Under the pieces are notes generated by a model, which saw only the letters and a program-made list of their open reading frames with translations, had not been told where the DNA came from and searched no databases. A stretch of DNA of 64,000 nt from Endozoicomonas sp. NE40 (GTDB lineage Bacteria > Pseudomonadota > Gammaproteobacteria > Pseudomonadales > Endozoicomonadaceae). Shown here piece by piece: positions 15,855 through 25,376 of the stretch. Positions within the stretch are counted from its first letter, which is position 1. Every line of letters begins with the position of its first letter. A program made the translations under genes and the position numbers. Where the stretch lies: the NCBI RefSeq assembly GCF_040549045.1, contig NZ_JBEWTB010000001.1, positions 234,288 to 298,287 on the forward strand. Reading direction: 5' to 3'.

Positions 15855-17387
15855 ATGGCTTTAACGGAAACACAAGCAGCAAAATTAATCTATCGGGCCA
15901 CCTATGGTCCGAAAAAAGGCATGTCCGATATTGACTACCTTGTAAAGACTGGAGTCAATGCCTGGTTCGATGAGCAGTATAATGCACCAGTTACCAGCCT
16001 GTTTGAGCTTTCCCAGTCACTGGGTGAAGAAAGGGACAAACAGTATCAGGATTACCTGAGTTTTTATGGTGCCTACTGGCATAAAGTCTGCCACGATGAA
16101 GACCAGCTCCGCCAGCGCATGGCGTTTGCACTGAGCCAGATTCTAGTAGTCTCCTACCATGGTGGTGTCTGGTTTGACTGGTTATCCCATTACTTTGATG
16201 TTCTCAGCAGGCACGCCCTGGGGAATTATCGTGACTTACTGAAAGAAGTCACGCTTCACCCGGCAATGGGCATGTATCTCAGCCTGCAGAACAGTAAAAA
16301 ACATGACCCGGTTAAAAACACCTTTCCTGATGAAAACTATGCACGCGAATTAATGCAGCTCTTCACCATTGGCCTTTATAAGCTGAAAGACAACGGTATA
16401 CCTGTTCTGGATGATAATGGCGAACTGATTCCCACCTATACACATTATGATGTTCAGGAAATGGCACGTGTGCTGACCGGCTGGAAACGCAGTAGTGGCA
16501 GACACGACCCGATGATCGCAGTGGAAGCAAATCATGATACGGGTGAGAAAGTCGTTCTGGGTACGGTTTTTCCCGCAGGGCAGACCGCAGAGCAGGATCT
16601 GGAACAGGCACTTGACCTGGTCTTCAATCATCCAGCCACACCGGCCCAGGTGGCAACCCAGTTGATTAAACGACTGGTGACAAGCAACCCCCGCCGTCGT
16701 TACATCAAGGCGGTTGCCAATGTCTTCATTGATAATGGACAGGGGGTGCGTGGTGACCTGTTTGCTGTTACTAAAGCCATTCTGACGGATAAGGATGCAC
16801 TGAATGGCCACGGAGGCAGAGACAATTTTAAAACCGGCACCAGTGTTGAGAATTTTGGCAAAGTTAAAGAACCAGTTATCGCCATGGCAAACTTGTTTCG
16901 GGCTTTGGGGCTCGACAGTCATCAAGCGCTCTGGGGCGATTTCAGCACTATCGATACGCTGGGGCAGGCTCTGTTAATGGCACCCAGTGTCTTTAATTTC
17001 TATACCCCTACGGATGCGCCTCCCGGGGCTATCAGCGAAGCAGAGCTGACTGCGCCAGAGTTCACCATTCTGAATCTGACCAATATGAACAGTATCCACA
17101 ATAAGTACGACAACTTTATCTGGGCTGATCAGGATAACGGTGGAACTGGCATGCGCAACACCACCTGGGATTCAACGGACTTTCGTGTCCATGTGCAGGA
17201 TGGCACGGCACTGGTTCAGATCATCAATGAAAGACTCTTTGGTGGTTTAATGTCGGACCGGCTGCAGGCCTACCTGAGAGAGACACACAGCATTTTCACT
17301 GATAACCCAAATCGTTCGGACAAGGAAATCGTCAGAGTCATGCTTTATACCGCCCAGAATTCACCCGAATTTCGCTGCGAGGTCTGA
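15855..17387 (+). CDS. DUF1800 family protein
   Basis: 510 residues from ATG 15855, which has GGGAAAAGA upstream; a start at 15804 would add an unconserved stretch. The DUF1800 signature is clear: AAKLIYRATYGP at the start, MAFALSQILVVS, and the central ENYARELMQLFTIGLY with EMARVLTGWKR. These proteins are nearly always paired with a DUF1501 protein, as here two bases downstream. They occur widely in marine bacteria. Their biochemical role is not established. No Sec or Tat signal is evident at this start, so export may depend on the partner. Confidence 0.88.
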   Translation: MALTETQAAKLIYRATYGPKKGMSDIDYLVKTGVNAWFDEQYNAPVTSLFELSQSLGEERDKQYQDYLSFYGAYWHKVCHDEDQLRQRMAFALSQILVVSYHGGVWFDWLSHYFDVLSRHALGNYRDLLKEVTLHPAMGMYLSLQNSKKHDPVKNTFPDENYARELMQLFTIGLYKLKDNGIPVLDDNGELIPTYTHYDVQEMARVLTGWKRSSGRHDPMIAVEANHDTGEKVVLGTVFPAGQTAEQDLEQALDLVFNHPATPAQVATQLIKRLVTSNPRRRYIKAVANVFIDNGQGVRGDLFAVTKAILTDKDALNGHGGRDNFKTGTSVENFGKVKEPVIAMANLFRALGLDSHQALWGDFSTIDTLGQALLMAPSVFNFYTPTDAPPGAISEAELTAPEFTILNLTNMNSIHNKYDNFIWADQDNGGTGMRNTTWDSTDFRVHVQDGTALVQIINERLFGGLMSDRLQAYLRETHSIFTDNPNRSDKEIVRVMLYTAQNSPEFRCEV

Positions 17388-17389
17388 TC

Positions 17390-18751
17390 ATGAAACTGAC
17401 ACGACGCGACTTTATAAAAAACACTGCACTGGCCACGGCAGCCACTGCGACAGCGACCACTCTGGTTCCGGTTGTTCATGGTGCAACGCAGGATTACAAG
17501 GCTCTGGTCTGTGTTTTTCTGTTCGGAGGCAATGATGCATACAATATGCTGGTGCCATATCCGTACCACTCTGTTGGCGACAGTGCTTCAGGGCAAACGA
17601 CAGCGTATCAGCAATACCGCAGTGTACGACCGACTATTGGCTTAGCGGCAGACAGAATCCTCGATACAGGTATGTTTACAGATAATGGCGTCAGAATCGG
17701 TATACACGACGCCATGTCATCCCTGCAGCCATTGTTCCGGGGAGGCCGGGCCGCTGCCATTATTAATTCCGGCACACTGGTAAAGCCAACCCGGAGAAGT
17801 GATCTTGGAACAGCCAGTGAGCGCCTGCCCAAGTTTCTGATGGCACATAACATGCAACAGGCAATGTGGGAAAGTGGCAGTCTGGAACTGGAAGTGCTTC
17901 AGGGCTGGGGGGGACGTCTGTTGCAGATGACCGGCATCGGCACAGGAAAGGTTGCCCCTCTGTATTGCTTATCCGGGGAGCGAAAGTGGCTGCGCCATAC
18001 TAACCTGAATCAGATCGGTTTAGGTACTTCAGGCCTCAGTCCTTATTATTTCCCAAATTACGGAATACTGGGAGGTATTGATGGGGTTTATAAATGGCAT
18101 GGCGCTCAGGCTTACAACAATATCTACCAGGATCACTTTTCCCAGTTGATGCTCGATGTTTACGATGACCACAGTATCCTCAATACAGCCCTGAAGAATC
18201 ATCCCAAAGCGGGGGGCTATAGTAGTGGTTCGTTGTCTGGTCAGCTACAAGTGGCAGGCCAGTTGATTCGGGCACAGGCGGAACTGGGTCAGCAGCGCCA
18301 GGTTATTCTGGTTGGGCTTGGTGGTTTTGATACCCATCAGGATCAGCAAAACCTTCACCCCGGATTGTTAAGGCAGGTGGCCGAAGCAATGGGTGCGTTT
18401 AATGCCGAACTCGAAGCTAATGGTCTTGAGAATAGTGTTACCACCTTCACTATGTCTGATTTCGGGCGACGTTTACCTGCAAATAATACCGGTACAGACC
18501 ATGGCTGGGGTGGGCATCAGATTATTATGGGAGGAGCCGTTAATGGTGCCAGAGCCTATGGTAACTGGCCTGACCTTAGCCTCAACAGTGAAGATGATTA
18601 TGGCAATGGGCGAATGATTCCCGGCATTGCCTCTGACCAGGTTAATGCGACACTGGCAAAATGGTTTGGTGCTACAGATAGTCAACTCAGCGGACTGTTT
18701 GAAAGTTTAAAAAACTTCCCCGGACAGGAAACCCTTGATTTTATCAGCTGA
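17390..18751 (+). CDS. DUF1501 family protein with Tat signal
   Basis: 453 residues. The N-terminus MKLTRRDFIKNTALATAA is a twin-arginine signal (TRRDFIK) with a hydrophobic stretch ending near VVHGA. The mature part has DUF1501 features: VCVFLFGGNDAYNMLVPY at the start and later GLGGFDTHQDQ. Its alkaline-phosphatase/sulfatase-like fold is family knowledge. It follows DUF1800 by two bases, and the TatB-like gene follows by 19 bases. The need for folded export through Tat matches that neighbour. Confidence 0.88.
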   Translation: MKLTRRDFIKNTALATAATATATTLVPVVHGATQDYKALVCVFLFGGNDAYNMLVPYPYHSVGDSASGQTTAYQQYRSVRPTIGLAADRILDTGMFTDNGVRIGIHDAMSSLQPLFRGGRAAAIINSGTLVKPTRRSDLGTASERLPKFLMAHNMQQAMWESGSLELEVLQGWGGRLLQMTGIGTGKVAPLYCLSGERKWLRHTNLNQIGLGTSGLSPYYFPNYGILGGIDGVYKWHGAQAYNNIYQDHFSQLMLDVYDDHSILNTALKNHPKAGGYSSGSLSGQLQVAGQLIRAQAELGQQRQVILVGLGGFDTHQDQQNLHPGLLRQVAEAMGAFNAELEANGLENSVTTFTMSDFGRRLPANNTGTDHGWGGHQIIMGGAVNGARAYGNWPDLSLNSEDDYGNGRMIPGIASDQVNATLAKWFGATDSQLSGLFESLKNFPGQETLDFIS

Positions 18752-18770
18752 ATAGACAAAGGAAGGCGCT

Positions 18771-19034
18771 GTGCTTGATAGTGTTGGATTTTTTGAAATT
18801 CTGGTTGTCATGACTCTGGGCTTGCTGGTAATCGGGCCTGAGCGTCTTCCTGTTGTCATCAAACAGGCTTCTGACTGGGTCAGAGTCGTTAGAGGTTCTT
18901 TCACGTCGCTGGCCCATCAATATGAACAGGAGTTAAAAATGAAGGAGCTGAAACAGAGGCTTGACTACACCCGGAAAAAGAGCCTTGAAGCTGCTACAAA
19001 ACGTTCCCGCAGTCTGAAGCGTGATGACATTTAG
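18771..19034 (+). CDS. tatB: TatB-like Sec-independent translocase subunit (orphan)
   Basis: 87 residues from a GTG with AAGGAAGG upstream. MLDSVGFFEILVVMTLGLLV then IGPERLP is the TatB hallmark (F..E, hydrophobic helix, GP..LP hinge), followed by the amphipathic helix VVIKQASDWVRVVRGSFTSL and a charged tail. It is short compared with E. coli TatB (171 residues). No tatA or tatC is next to it. It directly follows a Tat-signal DUF1501 gene and seems co-transcribed, so it may be a dedicated or auxiliary receptor for that substrate. The main tat operon must be elsewhere. Confidence 0.8.
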   Translation: MLDSVGFFEILVVMTLGLLVIGPERLPVVIKQASDWVRVVRGSFTSLAHQYEQELKMKELKQRLDYTRKKSLEAATKRSRSLKRDDI

Positions 19035-19120
19035 TTTCTGACTACAGCTATTTGAAATCCACTGAAAGTACAGGGTTTCCCGGCAGTTCTGATCACTTAT
19101 ATTTCGCTAAAGTGTGAATT

Positions 19121-19148
19121 GTCAGGCACTGAAAAAACAGTGCCTGAC
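19121..19148. terminator. Perfect hairpin between convergent tatB-like and LPMO genes
   Basis: GTCAGGCACTG (19121-19131) and CAGTGCCTGAC (19138-19148) form an 11-bp perfect stem with an A6 loop, placed between two converging genes. It probably serves both. Confidence 0.7.
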
Positions 19149-19157
19149 TCCATTAAC

Positions 19158-20378
19158 TTACAACCTTATCCACGCATCCTGCCAGGCTAACCCTGTTCCC
19201 GGAGCATAATAAAATGAACTCAGGTTACACCAGCCTGAGTCCGGGAATGGCTTGCACTGGTAAATGTTGCCATCGGTACCCTTCACTTTAGTTGCTGGCT
19301 GATAGCTGCCCAGGCCTTCAGGGTATGCATAATCATAATCCGTTACGGGTGGCTGGTCGTCTGACTTAATAACGGAGGTTGAGTAGCTGAAGTTTGTATC
19401 CGTTGCCCAGACCCGGTTACTGAAGACATTGTCTTCGTCGTACATCAGATGATTCATCTCTTCATGCCAGATGCCTATAAACATCTGGTTTGAATGGATG
19501 TCATTGACTTTCAATGCCAGGTCCCTTGCCCAGACACTGATATCAAGGTTGCCTGCAGTGACGACAATGGATTCATCCACTACTTCCTGACCGGAGCTAT
19601 TGAACAGACGGAACCTTACGGTGTCATTCACCTCGGCAATATCATGGGCACTGGTCACATAAGAACCGATATTAACCAGATTGGGAGATGGGTCTGGATC
19701 TGGTCCTGGTGGAGGCGTTGTAGTCGCGTCGTCAGAAAAAGCCAAATCGGAACAGTTATAGAACCCCTCACCGCCAGCGTCATACCTTTGCCAGCGAACA
19801 TACAGGATTCCGGTTCCACTACGTTCTGAAGGAATGTTGATATCCATCTCATAAAAGCCGTTTACAACCGGGAGATTATCATAGCTGTTAATCAGCTCCA
19901 GGTCTGACCAGTTCAGTCGCTGACTGGCAGAGTCAAAACCAGACCTGGTCAGGTAGATTCTCCAGAAGCTCGGGTTATGTGGCGCAGTAGCCCTGAACCT
20001 CAGTGTATGGCTGCCAGGTTGCAGAACGGTTTTCTGCCAGGCTGCAGAAGGGATATCCATTCCCGACTTACTAGTCGCTCCCGCACTACAGAGGTCACCA
20101 TCGGTAACAACAGCCTCTACCGCACCCTGATTCAGGTAATCAATAACATTGGCAGAAAACTCATTCTTCTGTACAAAGGGATAAGTGCCTGACTGTAAAA
20201 ATGCTGCCCGACAGGCGGCATTAGGAATCGTTGATCCATCAGTAGACGACCAGTAACCCCCATCGTCAGCACAGATAGTTTGTCGTGCTTTGGGGTAATC
20301 GGTCCAGCCATGGCCGTAGGAAAAGCTACACACTATTACCAAAGGTAAAAGTAGCAGTTTCATAAGATTGTTTCTCAT
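19158..20378 (-). CDS. AA10 lytic polysaccharide monooxygenase with CBM73-like module
   Basis: 406 residues. The signal peptide ends ...CSFSYG, so the mature protein starts with His (HGWTDYPKARQTIC), the histidine-brace residue of AA10 LPMOs. Typical AA10 phrases follow (PHNPSFWRIYLTRSGFD, LYVRWQRYDAGGEGFYNCSD). After a Pro/Asp linker (about 225-235) comes a beta-rich middle domain, then a C-terminal module with KVKGTDGNIYQCKPFPDSGW and AWQDAWIRL, matching the chitin-binding CBM73 pattern. It oxidatively cleaves chitin or cellulose outside the cell, using copper. ATG at 20378 has AAGGAAG upstream. No GAAACGTTTC operator was seen before it. Confidence 0.9.
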   Translation of the reverse strand: MRNNLMKLLLLPLVIVCSFSYGHGWTDYPKARQTICADDGGYWSSTDGSTIPNAACRAAFLQSGTYPFVQKNEFSANVIDYLNQGAVEAVVTDGDLCSAGATSKSGMDIPSAAWQKTVLQPGSHTLRFRATAPHNPSFWRIYLTRSGFDSASQRLNWSDLELINSYDNLPVVNGFYEMDINIPSERSGTGILYVRWQRYDAGGEGFYNCSDLAFSDDATTTPPPGPDPDPSPNLVNIGSYVTSAHDIAEVNDTVRFRLFNSSGQEVVDESIVVTAGNLDISVWARDLALKVNDIHSNQMFIGIWHEEMNHLMYDEDNVFSNRVWATDTNFSYSTSVIKSDDQPPVTDYDYAYPEGLGSYQPATKVKGTDGNIYQCKPFPDSGWCNLSSFYYAPGTGLAWQDAWIRL

Positions 20379-20583
20379 TCATCTTCCTTGCGTTCATGAA
20401 TACTTAATCAATTATTATCGATTTTCTGTTACTTCCTTGTGACACTATTATGGTGCCGTTATTTATGTTGCCATTAATTCAATACTTGTTTCCAGTGGTG
20501 AAAAAACTGGTCTGGAGTCTGAAGGTCAGACTCGATTTTTGCAGAAGCTTAGGGAAACAGCACTACAGAACATACCAGTAATC

Positions 20584-20647
20584 CGTCATTCTCGCGAAGG
20601 CGGGAATCTGACACGAACAGTGGGTCTCCGCCTTCGCGGGGATGACG
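20584..20647. repeat. REP-like inverted repeat
   Basis: CGTCATTCTCGCGAAGGCGG at the left and CCGCCTTCGCGGGGATGACG at the right form a long imperfect palindrome of 64 bp. It belongs to the common 'GTCATTCCCGCGAAGGCGGG' class and shares its right arm with the element at 7136-7180. It lies in the 420-base gap between the GH144-type gene and the LPMO gene. Confidence 0.75.
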
Positions 20648-20750
20648 ATAGGATGTTTTTACCTGCTGCTTCCCTTAGTAACAATGATTCGGACAGTTTT
20701 CCGACAGGGTGACCATGAGAGACATCAGCGAAAATAGAGATGTCAGAATT

Positions 20751-20778
20751 GCCCATGAATGATAAAACGATCATGGGC
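20751..20778 (-). terminator. Hairpin downstream of the GH144-type gene
   Basis: GCCCATGA (20751-20758) and TCATGGGC (20771-20778) form an 8-bp stem 21 bases past the stop of the minus-strand gene. No long U-tract is present on that strand. Confidence 0.5.
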
Positions 20779-20798
20779 GTATATCAGGAACTCAATAA

Positions 20799-23444
20799 CT
20801 ATGGAGCTATCGCTGCATTTAACGAAGTCCGCAGTCGTTTCACAGGAATAACCTTTTTCTCTATCCCCGGACCTTCATAGGAAACCGTAAACTGCCGCAT
20901 ACCGGTTGATTGAAAATACTCGGCAGATACAGGGTGTTCACCGGCTGGCAAATAAATCGTGCCGGAGTTTTCAATGCCTGCCTCACCCTCTATCACTTTT
21001 TTTCCATCAATTGTGAGCCTGTTCGGGCTGTTAGAATCCGTATAGAAGGTATAGTGACCGGATTGTTCGACAGTCAGCCAACCCTGATACAGCAGCCCGA
21101 AGTTCGTTGCCCGGTCTCGTGGTGTTGCGTGGAAGGTACTCACCTGAACTTCCCACTCAGGTGTCATCGCCGACAGGTCTGGCAGGTTGTCCGTATCCCA
21201 GCGACCTTCATTTTCAAAATAACTGACCATCAACCCCGCATCAGCATCCCTGACAAAGCCGCCTCTGCGATAGGCTTCCTGTATTTCAGGGGCTTTGTTA
21301 TAGAGCTCCCAGATTAAACCTGTTTTATGGTTTTCAAGGGCGACAAAATTCGAAGTCGGATTCAGACTGACATATTTCCGGTGGTCGGCAGACCACCAGT
21401 CAGCATCCTTATTATAGGAGTCATAAAACCCATAGCCGCCGTAAACCTTTGCCTGGTATTTATCGTAAAGGTGGCGAATCGCAGGAATAATTTTCTCCGG
21501 GAGATAGGGTGTTGAGGCGACCAGCGCGCCCATTGAAATCGTGCCATTGTCGTCAATACCGGGTTTGCCTTCCACTTCGTGGCGTTGATAACCCCAGGGG
21601 TCGTGATCAGCCATAATGCCCCATTCCAGCTCACCATAAGCGGAGTGATCTTCAGGGTTCATCAACCCGTAGTTATATTGCAGATCAACCCGGCTGTGTG
21701 CGGTGTCCCAGAAGCTGACATAGTCATCCCTCAGGTCTCTGGGGTCTATGGCAATATAGTTGTGGTGGACTGAGTAAAGCGGTTCTTGCTTATTCCCCCC
21801 CCAGAGGCGGTTGCCATTGTATAGCTGCCTGGTGTCGTCATGTCTGGACAGTTCGCCGTTAATGTAACGGTTATAACTGATGCCACCACCGGCTGCCCAC
21901 CCGGAGTGGTAAATCTCTGCCGGTATCGGGTGAGTAGGCGAACCCAGGGCCAGTACATACACCCCAAAGGTTTCCTGGAAGCTTTTTAACAAAAGGCTTT
22001 GTTCAAACCCTGTCGTTTGTGACCAGTGCCACATCAGCACTTCGCCTTCGGTTTTTCCGTCAAAATCACGGAAAAGGTTGAAGTCAACCGAGTGGTACAA
22101 TTCTGAGGCCAGTTCACGAATTTCCGCTTCCAGCGCATTGTTTTCAGTGAAGTACTCACGAGCGACCAGCGCCCCCTGCAGGAACATGCCGGTATCGCTC
22201 AGGTTTGCGCCATCATCAGGACTGGCCAGTCCTGCCAGCCTGCCGGTATGACAACGCACCCAGCGTGGCCAGCCGGTCTGGAAGCGATCGGCGGATTTCA
22301 TGAAACGCAGCATTTTCACCACGCGGCGGGCAGCGTCCTCACGATCAATAAACTCATTTTCCACCCCCGCAGCCAGAGCCATGGTAGCCATGCCCGTATG
22401 GAAAGGGCCGCAATTGTTGCTCTGGTTTGCTTTCTGGTATGAAATGCGGGTCATGCCACTGTGCGGATGCATATAGTCCGTCATGTAGCGGAATGTCGTT
22501 CTCTGTAAACTGCCCAGGAACTCTTCGTCGGACAGGTTTGCTGCTTTGCCCCGCCCGACATAAGTCAGCTCTGACTCTGTGCTACCAATCACGCTACTGA
22601 CAAAGTAATCGGCTTCCTGAGAGTCATCCGCATCAAAGTCAATATACGCACTGACGGTCACCGGCTGGTCGTTCAGTTTCTCTCTATAGTCGCTACCAAC
22701 AACAGAACGGTAAACGTTATACCCTTTAAAATCTTCCAGCCAGAAAGACGGGTCCAGATGTCTCCAGGCCACTTCAGCCGCACCGTGGACTGAGTTAACC
22801 TCCACCGCTTCGGGGCTGGCAGAAACCAGCCTGATATTATCGAGATAAAGTTCACCGCCGGTATCAGAGGTGAACAGTCGCAGCTCTTCAAGGGTAGAGC
22901 TGCTTTTATCCTTAAGCTGTCGTACATCAACAGCTATTGTAGACCAGCCACCGTTGACAACATTCCTGCTTATACTGGAAAAAAGCTGTCCCTCCAGTTT
23001 CATCTCCACTGAAGAGACCTTCTGCCCTTCCGGCACATAAAGATCCAGCATAATGAAGTCGGCTTTGTCGTAGTCAACCACGTTTGACGAGAAATCATGG
23101 CGAATAGACAGGTAATCATCTCTATGATTTTCCCAGGCAAGACTGAGGAAATAATCTTTTTCTGTCGGATAAGCGCGACGACCCTGTCTGACCATTGAGA
23201 TTTCAACCGCTGCGCTTCCGCCATTCACGCTGAGTTCTGGTAATGTTTCGTCCGGTTCGTATCCAACAAGCAGCTTTGTGGCGATATCTGAAGCGGGAGG
23301 AGGAGTACCTGGAGAGGTGTCCCCGGTTGGTGGCACACCTTCAACAGTAGAAGGGGGATTATCACTTCCGGACTGATCGTTACAACCGGCTAACAGTGAG
23401 GCTGAAATACAAACACACAATAGTGTCCGCTTTAGCTTTATCAT
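20799..23444 (-). CDS. Secreted GH144-type endo-beta-1,2-glucanase lipoprotein with PA14 domain
   Basis: 881 residues. The lipobox LLAGC gives a lipoprotein with a Ser/Pro/Gly linker. A beta-sandwich (about 60-215) and an Fn3-like segment (about 215-300) follow. The Glycoamylase-type (alpha/alpha)6 domain comes next (about 303-720): SDEEFLGSLQRTTFRYMTDY, ADRFQTGWPRWV, SDTGMFLQGALVAREYF, WGIMADHDPWGY, NGTISMGALVASTPYLPE and YGFYDSYN. A C-terminal PA14 module has SGHYTFYTDSNSPNRLTIDG. PF10091 domains of this type include the GH144 beta-1,2-glucanases. The GH94 and GH3 partners in the same region support that activity. It shares a regulated intergenic region with the divergent sulfatase gene. 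The exact family needs phylogeny. Confidence 0.78.
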   Translation of the reverse strand: MIKLKRTLLCVCISASLLAGCNDQSGSDNPPSTVEGVPPTGDTSPGTPPPASDIATKLLVGYEPDETLPELSVNGGSAAVEISMVRQGRRAYPTEKDYFLSLAWENHRDDYLSIRHDFSSNVVDYDKADFIMLDLYVPEGQKVSSVEMKLEGQLFSSISRNVVNGGWSTIAVDVRQLKDKSSSTLEELRLFTSDTGGELYLDNIRLVSASPEAVEVNSVHGAAEVAWRHLDPSFWLEDFKGYNVYRSVVGSDYREKLNDQPVTVSAYIDFDADDSQEADYFVSSVIGSTESELTYVGRGKAANLSDEEFLGSLQRTTFRYMTDYMHPHSGMTRISYQKANQSNNCGPFHTGMATMALAAGVENEFIDREDAARRVVKMLRFMKSADRFQTGWPRWVRCHTGRLAGLASPDDGANLSDTGMFLQGALVAREYFTENNALEAEIRELASELYHSVDFNLFRDFDGKTEGEVLMWHWSQTTGFEQSLLLKSFQETFGVYVLALGSPTHPIPAEIYHSGWAAGGGISYNRYINGELSRHDDTRQLYNGNRLWGGNKQEPLYSVHHNYIAIDPRDLRDDYVSFWDTAHSRVDLQYNYGLMNPEDHSAYGELEWGIMADHDPWGYQRHEVEGKPGIDDNGTISMGALVASTPYLPEKIIPAIRHLYDKYQAKVYGGYGFYDSYNKDADWWSADHRKYVSLNPTSNFVALENHKTGLIWELYNKAPEIQEAYRRGGFVRDADAGLMVSYFENEGRWDTDNLPDLSAMTPEWEVQVSTFHATPRDRATNFGLLYQGWLTVEQSGHYTFYTDSNSPNRLTIDGKKVIEGEAGIENSGTIYLPAGEHPVSAEYFQSTGMRQFTVSYEGPGIEKKVIPVKRLRTSLNAAIAP

Positions 23445-23646
23445 TGAGTTCCACTCGATGTATTTATTTCGACTTATATCTGTAACCCATCATTTGATAC
23501 ATAAAGATGCAGCTCCTGTGAAGAAAGCTTTAAAAGTTGGCAGATAATGCAGAAATGTTTCGTAACATGATTTTTTTTGCATCATCTTTCACTCGCTCCC
23601 ATAAGTCACCACCTCTATTGTCTTTAATCAAAATAATTACAATACA

Positions 23647-23662
23647 AGTGACATACATCAAC
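23647..23662. promoter_or_regulatory. CRP-like site AGTGA-N6-TCAAC
   Basis: It is close to the TGTGA-N6-TCACA consensus and sits in the divergent gap between the GH144-type gene and sulfatase 1, about 160 bases before the latter and 200 before the former. Confidence 0.45.
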
Positions 23663-23753
23663 TTTAAAGCGCATTGCGTACACTGGATCAGATTATTTGG
23701 CAGCGCTGTATTGATATAACGATGTCGACTCTGTAGATTTACGGCAAACAAGA

Positions 23754-23763
23754 GAAACGTTTA
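23754..23763. promoter_or_regulatory. LacI-type operator GAAACGTTTA
   Basis: Nine of ten bases match GAAACGTTTC. It lies 41 bases before the sulfatase 1 start, followed by a tandem TTTGCACCAA pair at 23771-23790, and could control both divergent genes. Confidence 0.6.
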
Positions 23764-23804
23764 TACGCACTTTGCACCAATTTGCACCAAAAGGTTTAAT
23801 AGGA

Positions 23805-25310
23805 ATGTCCAAGCTTAAAAAAGCTTTGCTGGCAATGGCCGTTTCAGCGACTGTCCATAGTGCGGCAGTTGTTGCAGCACCTGTACCGGCCGCCTCTGTC
23901 AATACAGAAGCTACCAGGCCTAACGTCATCATCATCTATGTAGACGACATGGGCTGGGGTGACGTTGGCTACCATGGCTACAAAGATATAAAAACCCCAA
24001 ACATTGATGCATTGGCAGAAGAAGGCACCTGGTTTTCACAGGCTTACGTATCCGCTTCCATCTGCGGCCCGTCCCGTGCCGGTATGATCACCGGTGTTCA
24101 CCAGCAGCGCTTTGGTATCTACGGTAACTTTAACGAAAACCATATTCCATCCAGCCAGCCCCTGGCCATGGAAATGATGAAGGACATCGGCTATCAGACT
24201 GCCGTCATCGGTAAGTGGCATCTGGGTGAACTAACCGGCCTGCCTAACGAACGAGGTGCCGACTTCTTCTATGGCTTCCTGGACGGTAGCCACGACTACT
24301 TTAAGTCCACCACCAACCCTGATGCCCACATGCGTTTCGCGCCCATCTATCGCGACACCGAAATGGAGCCGCCTATTCAGCAAAGCAATGGCTACCTGAC
24401 GGAACTGTTTACTGATGAGGCCATTGACTTTATTGATGAGGCAGTGAAAAGTGAAGATCCATTCTTTATGTATCTGGCTCACTTTGCCGTTCATCACCCA
24501 TGGCAGGTACCCGAGAGCTACGTTGAACGGCTGAAAGATTTGCCGGTCGCTGAAGGCGTTGCCGGTGAGGAGCGCAGACACTTTGCAGGCATGGCCCTGG
24601 CACTGGACGATGGCATCGGTGAAGTGATGGACTCCCTGAAGCATCACGGCATTGACGATAACACCATTGTATTTTTCATGAGTGACAACGGTACACCCCG
24701 TGGCCAGGGCTTTGCGCAGCCTGTCCAGAAGCAGCGCGGCGAAACCACTATGTCCAGTCCCGGCCCATTCAACGGTTTCAAGGGTGATACCTATGAAGGG
24801 GGTATCCGTGTACCGTTTGTTGCACGCTGGCCAGGTAAAATTCCTGCAGGCCAGGAATACAAGCAAATGGTTTCCTCTATGGACATCTTGCCAACGATTG
24901 CCGCAGCGGCCGGCACTGCGCCCTGGTCTGGCGCTACACCGTTTGACGGTAAAGACCTGATGCCTTACCTGAAAGGTGAAATGGGTGCAGATGGACCCCA
25001 TGAAACCATGTACTGGCGTCGTGACGACGATTACGCGATCCGCGATGGTGACTGGAAACTCACCTGGAACAGCCAGAGTGGCCCTCAGACTATCCGTCTG
25101 TTCAACATCGAAAACGATCCGGGCGAATGGGACGACCTGGTCAGCAAGCACCCGGAGAAAGCCCAGGAGCTGCAGAACAAGTTTGACGCCTGGGAAGCGA
25201 CTCTGCCTGTTAACAAGCTGAGCTACAAACCTCAGAACCGTAACATGGGCTTCTACGCTGGTGAAATTACCGACGTCAAGGAATACAACAAAAAAGCCAG
25301 TGGCAGATAA
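23805..25310 (+). CDS. Formylglycine-type sulfatase 1 (S1 family)
   Basis: 501 residues from ATG 23805 (MSKLKKALLAMAVSATVHSA), with AAGG ten bases upstream and a Sec signal; the ORF start at 23772 overlaps the TTTGCACCAA repeats. Key features are NVIIIYVDDMGWGDVGYHG (calcium ligands), Cys87 in CGPSR (the residue converted to formylglycine), IGKWHLG, and FFMSDNGTP. It hydrolyses sulfate esters, or possibly other esters, in the periplasm. It is strongly similar to sulfatase 2 at 31023-32522, so the two are paralogs. A CRP-like site and a LacI-type operator precede it. No substrate can be named from sequence; its place in a glucan locus suggests a substituted glycan. Confidence 0.9.
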   Translation: MSKLKKALLAMAVSATVHSAAVVAAPVPAASVNTEATRPNVIIIYVDDMGWGDVGYHGYKDIKTPNIDALAEEGTWFSQAYVSASICGPSRAGMITGVHQQRFGIYGNFNENHIPSSQPLAMEMMKDIGYQTAVIGKWHLGELTGLPNERGADFFYGFLDGSHDYFKSTTNPDAHMRFAPIYRDTEMEPPIQQSNGYLTELFTDEAIDFIDEAVKSEDPFFMYLAHFAVHHPWQVPESYVERLKDLPVAEGVAGEERRHFAGMALALDDGIGEVMDSLKHHGIDDNTIVFFMSDNGTPRGQGFAQPVQKQRGETTMSSPGPFNGFKGDTYEGGIRVPFVARWPGKIPAGQEYKQMVSSMDILPTIAAAAGTAPWSGATPFDGKDLMPYLKGEMGADGPHETMYWRRDDDYAIRDGDWKLTWNSQSGPQTIRLFNIENDPGEWDDLVSKHPEKAQELQNKFDAWEATLPVNKLSYKPQNRNMGFYAGEITDVKEYNKKASGR

Positions 25311-25347
25311 GCACTGATCTCCTGACGATTTACCCACTTACTTCCAG

Positions 25348-25371
25348 CCCGCTTAACTAGCGGGTTTTTTT
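25348..25371 (+). terminator. Rho-independent terminator after sulfatase 1
   Basis: CCCGCT (25348-25353) and AGCGGG (25359-25364) form a short GC stem followed by seven T. Confidence 0.85.
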
Positions 25372-25376
25372 CATAC

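Noticed and set aside
24231..25337. A 368-codon minus ORF inside sulfatase 1
   Set aside because: Antisense to a clear sulfatase, with low-information composition. Similar long shadows occur opposite other genes here.
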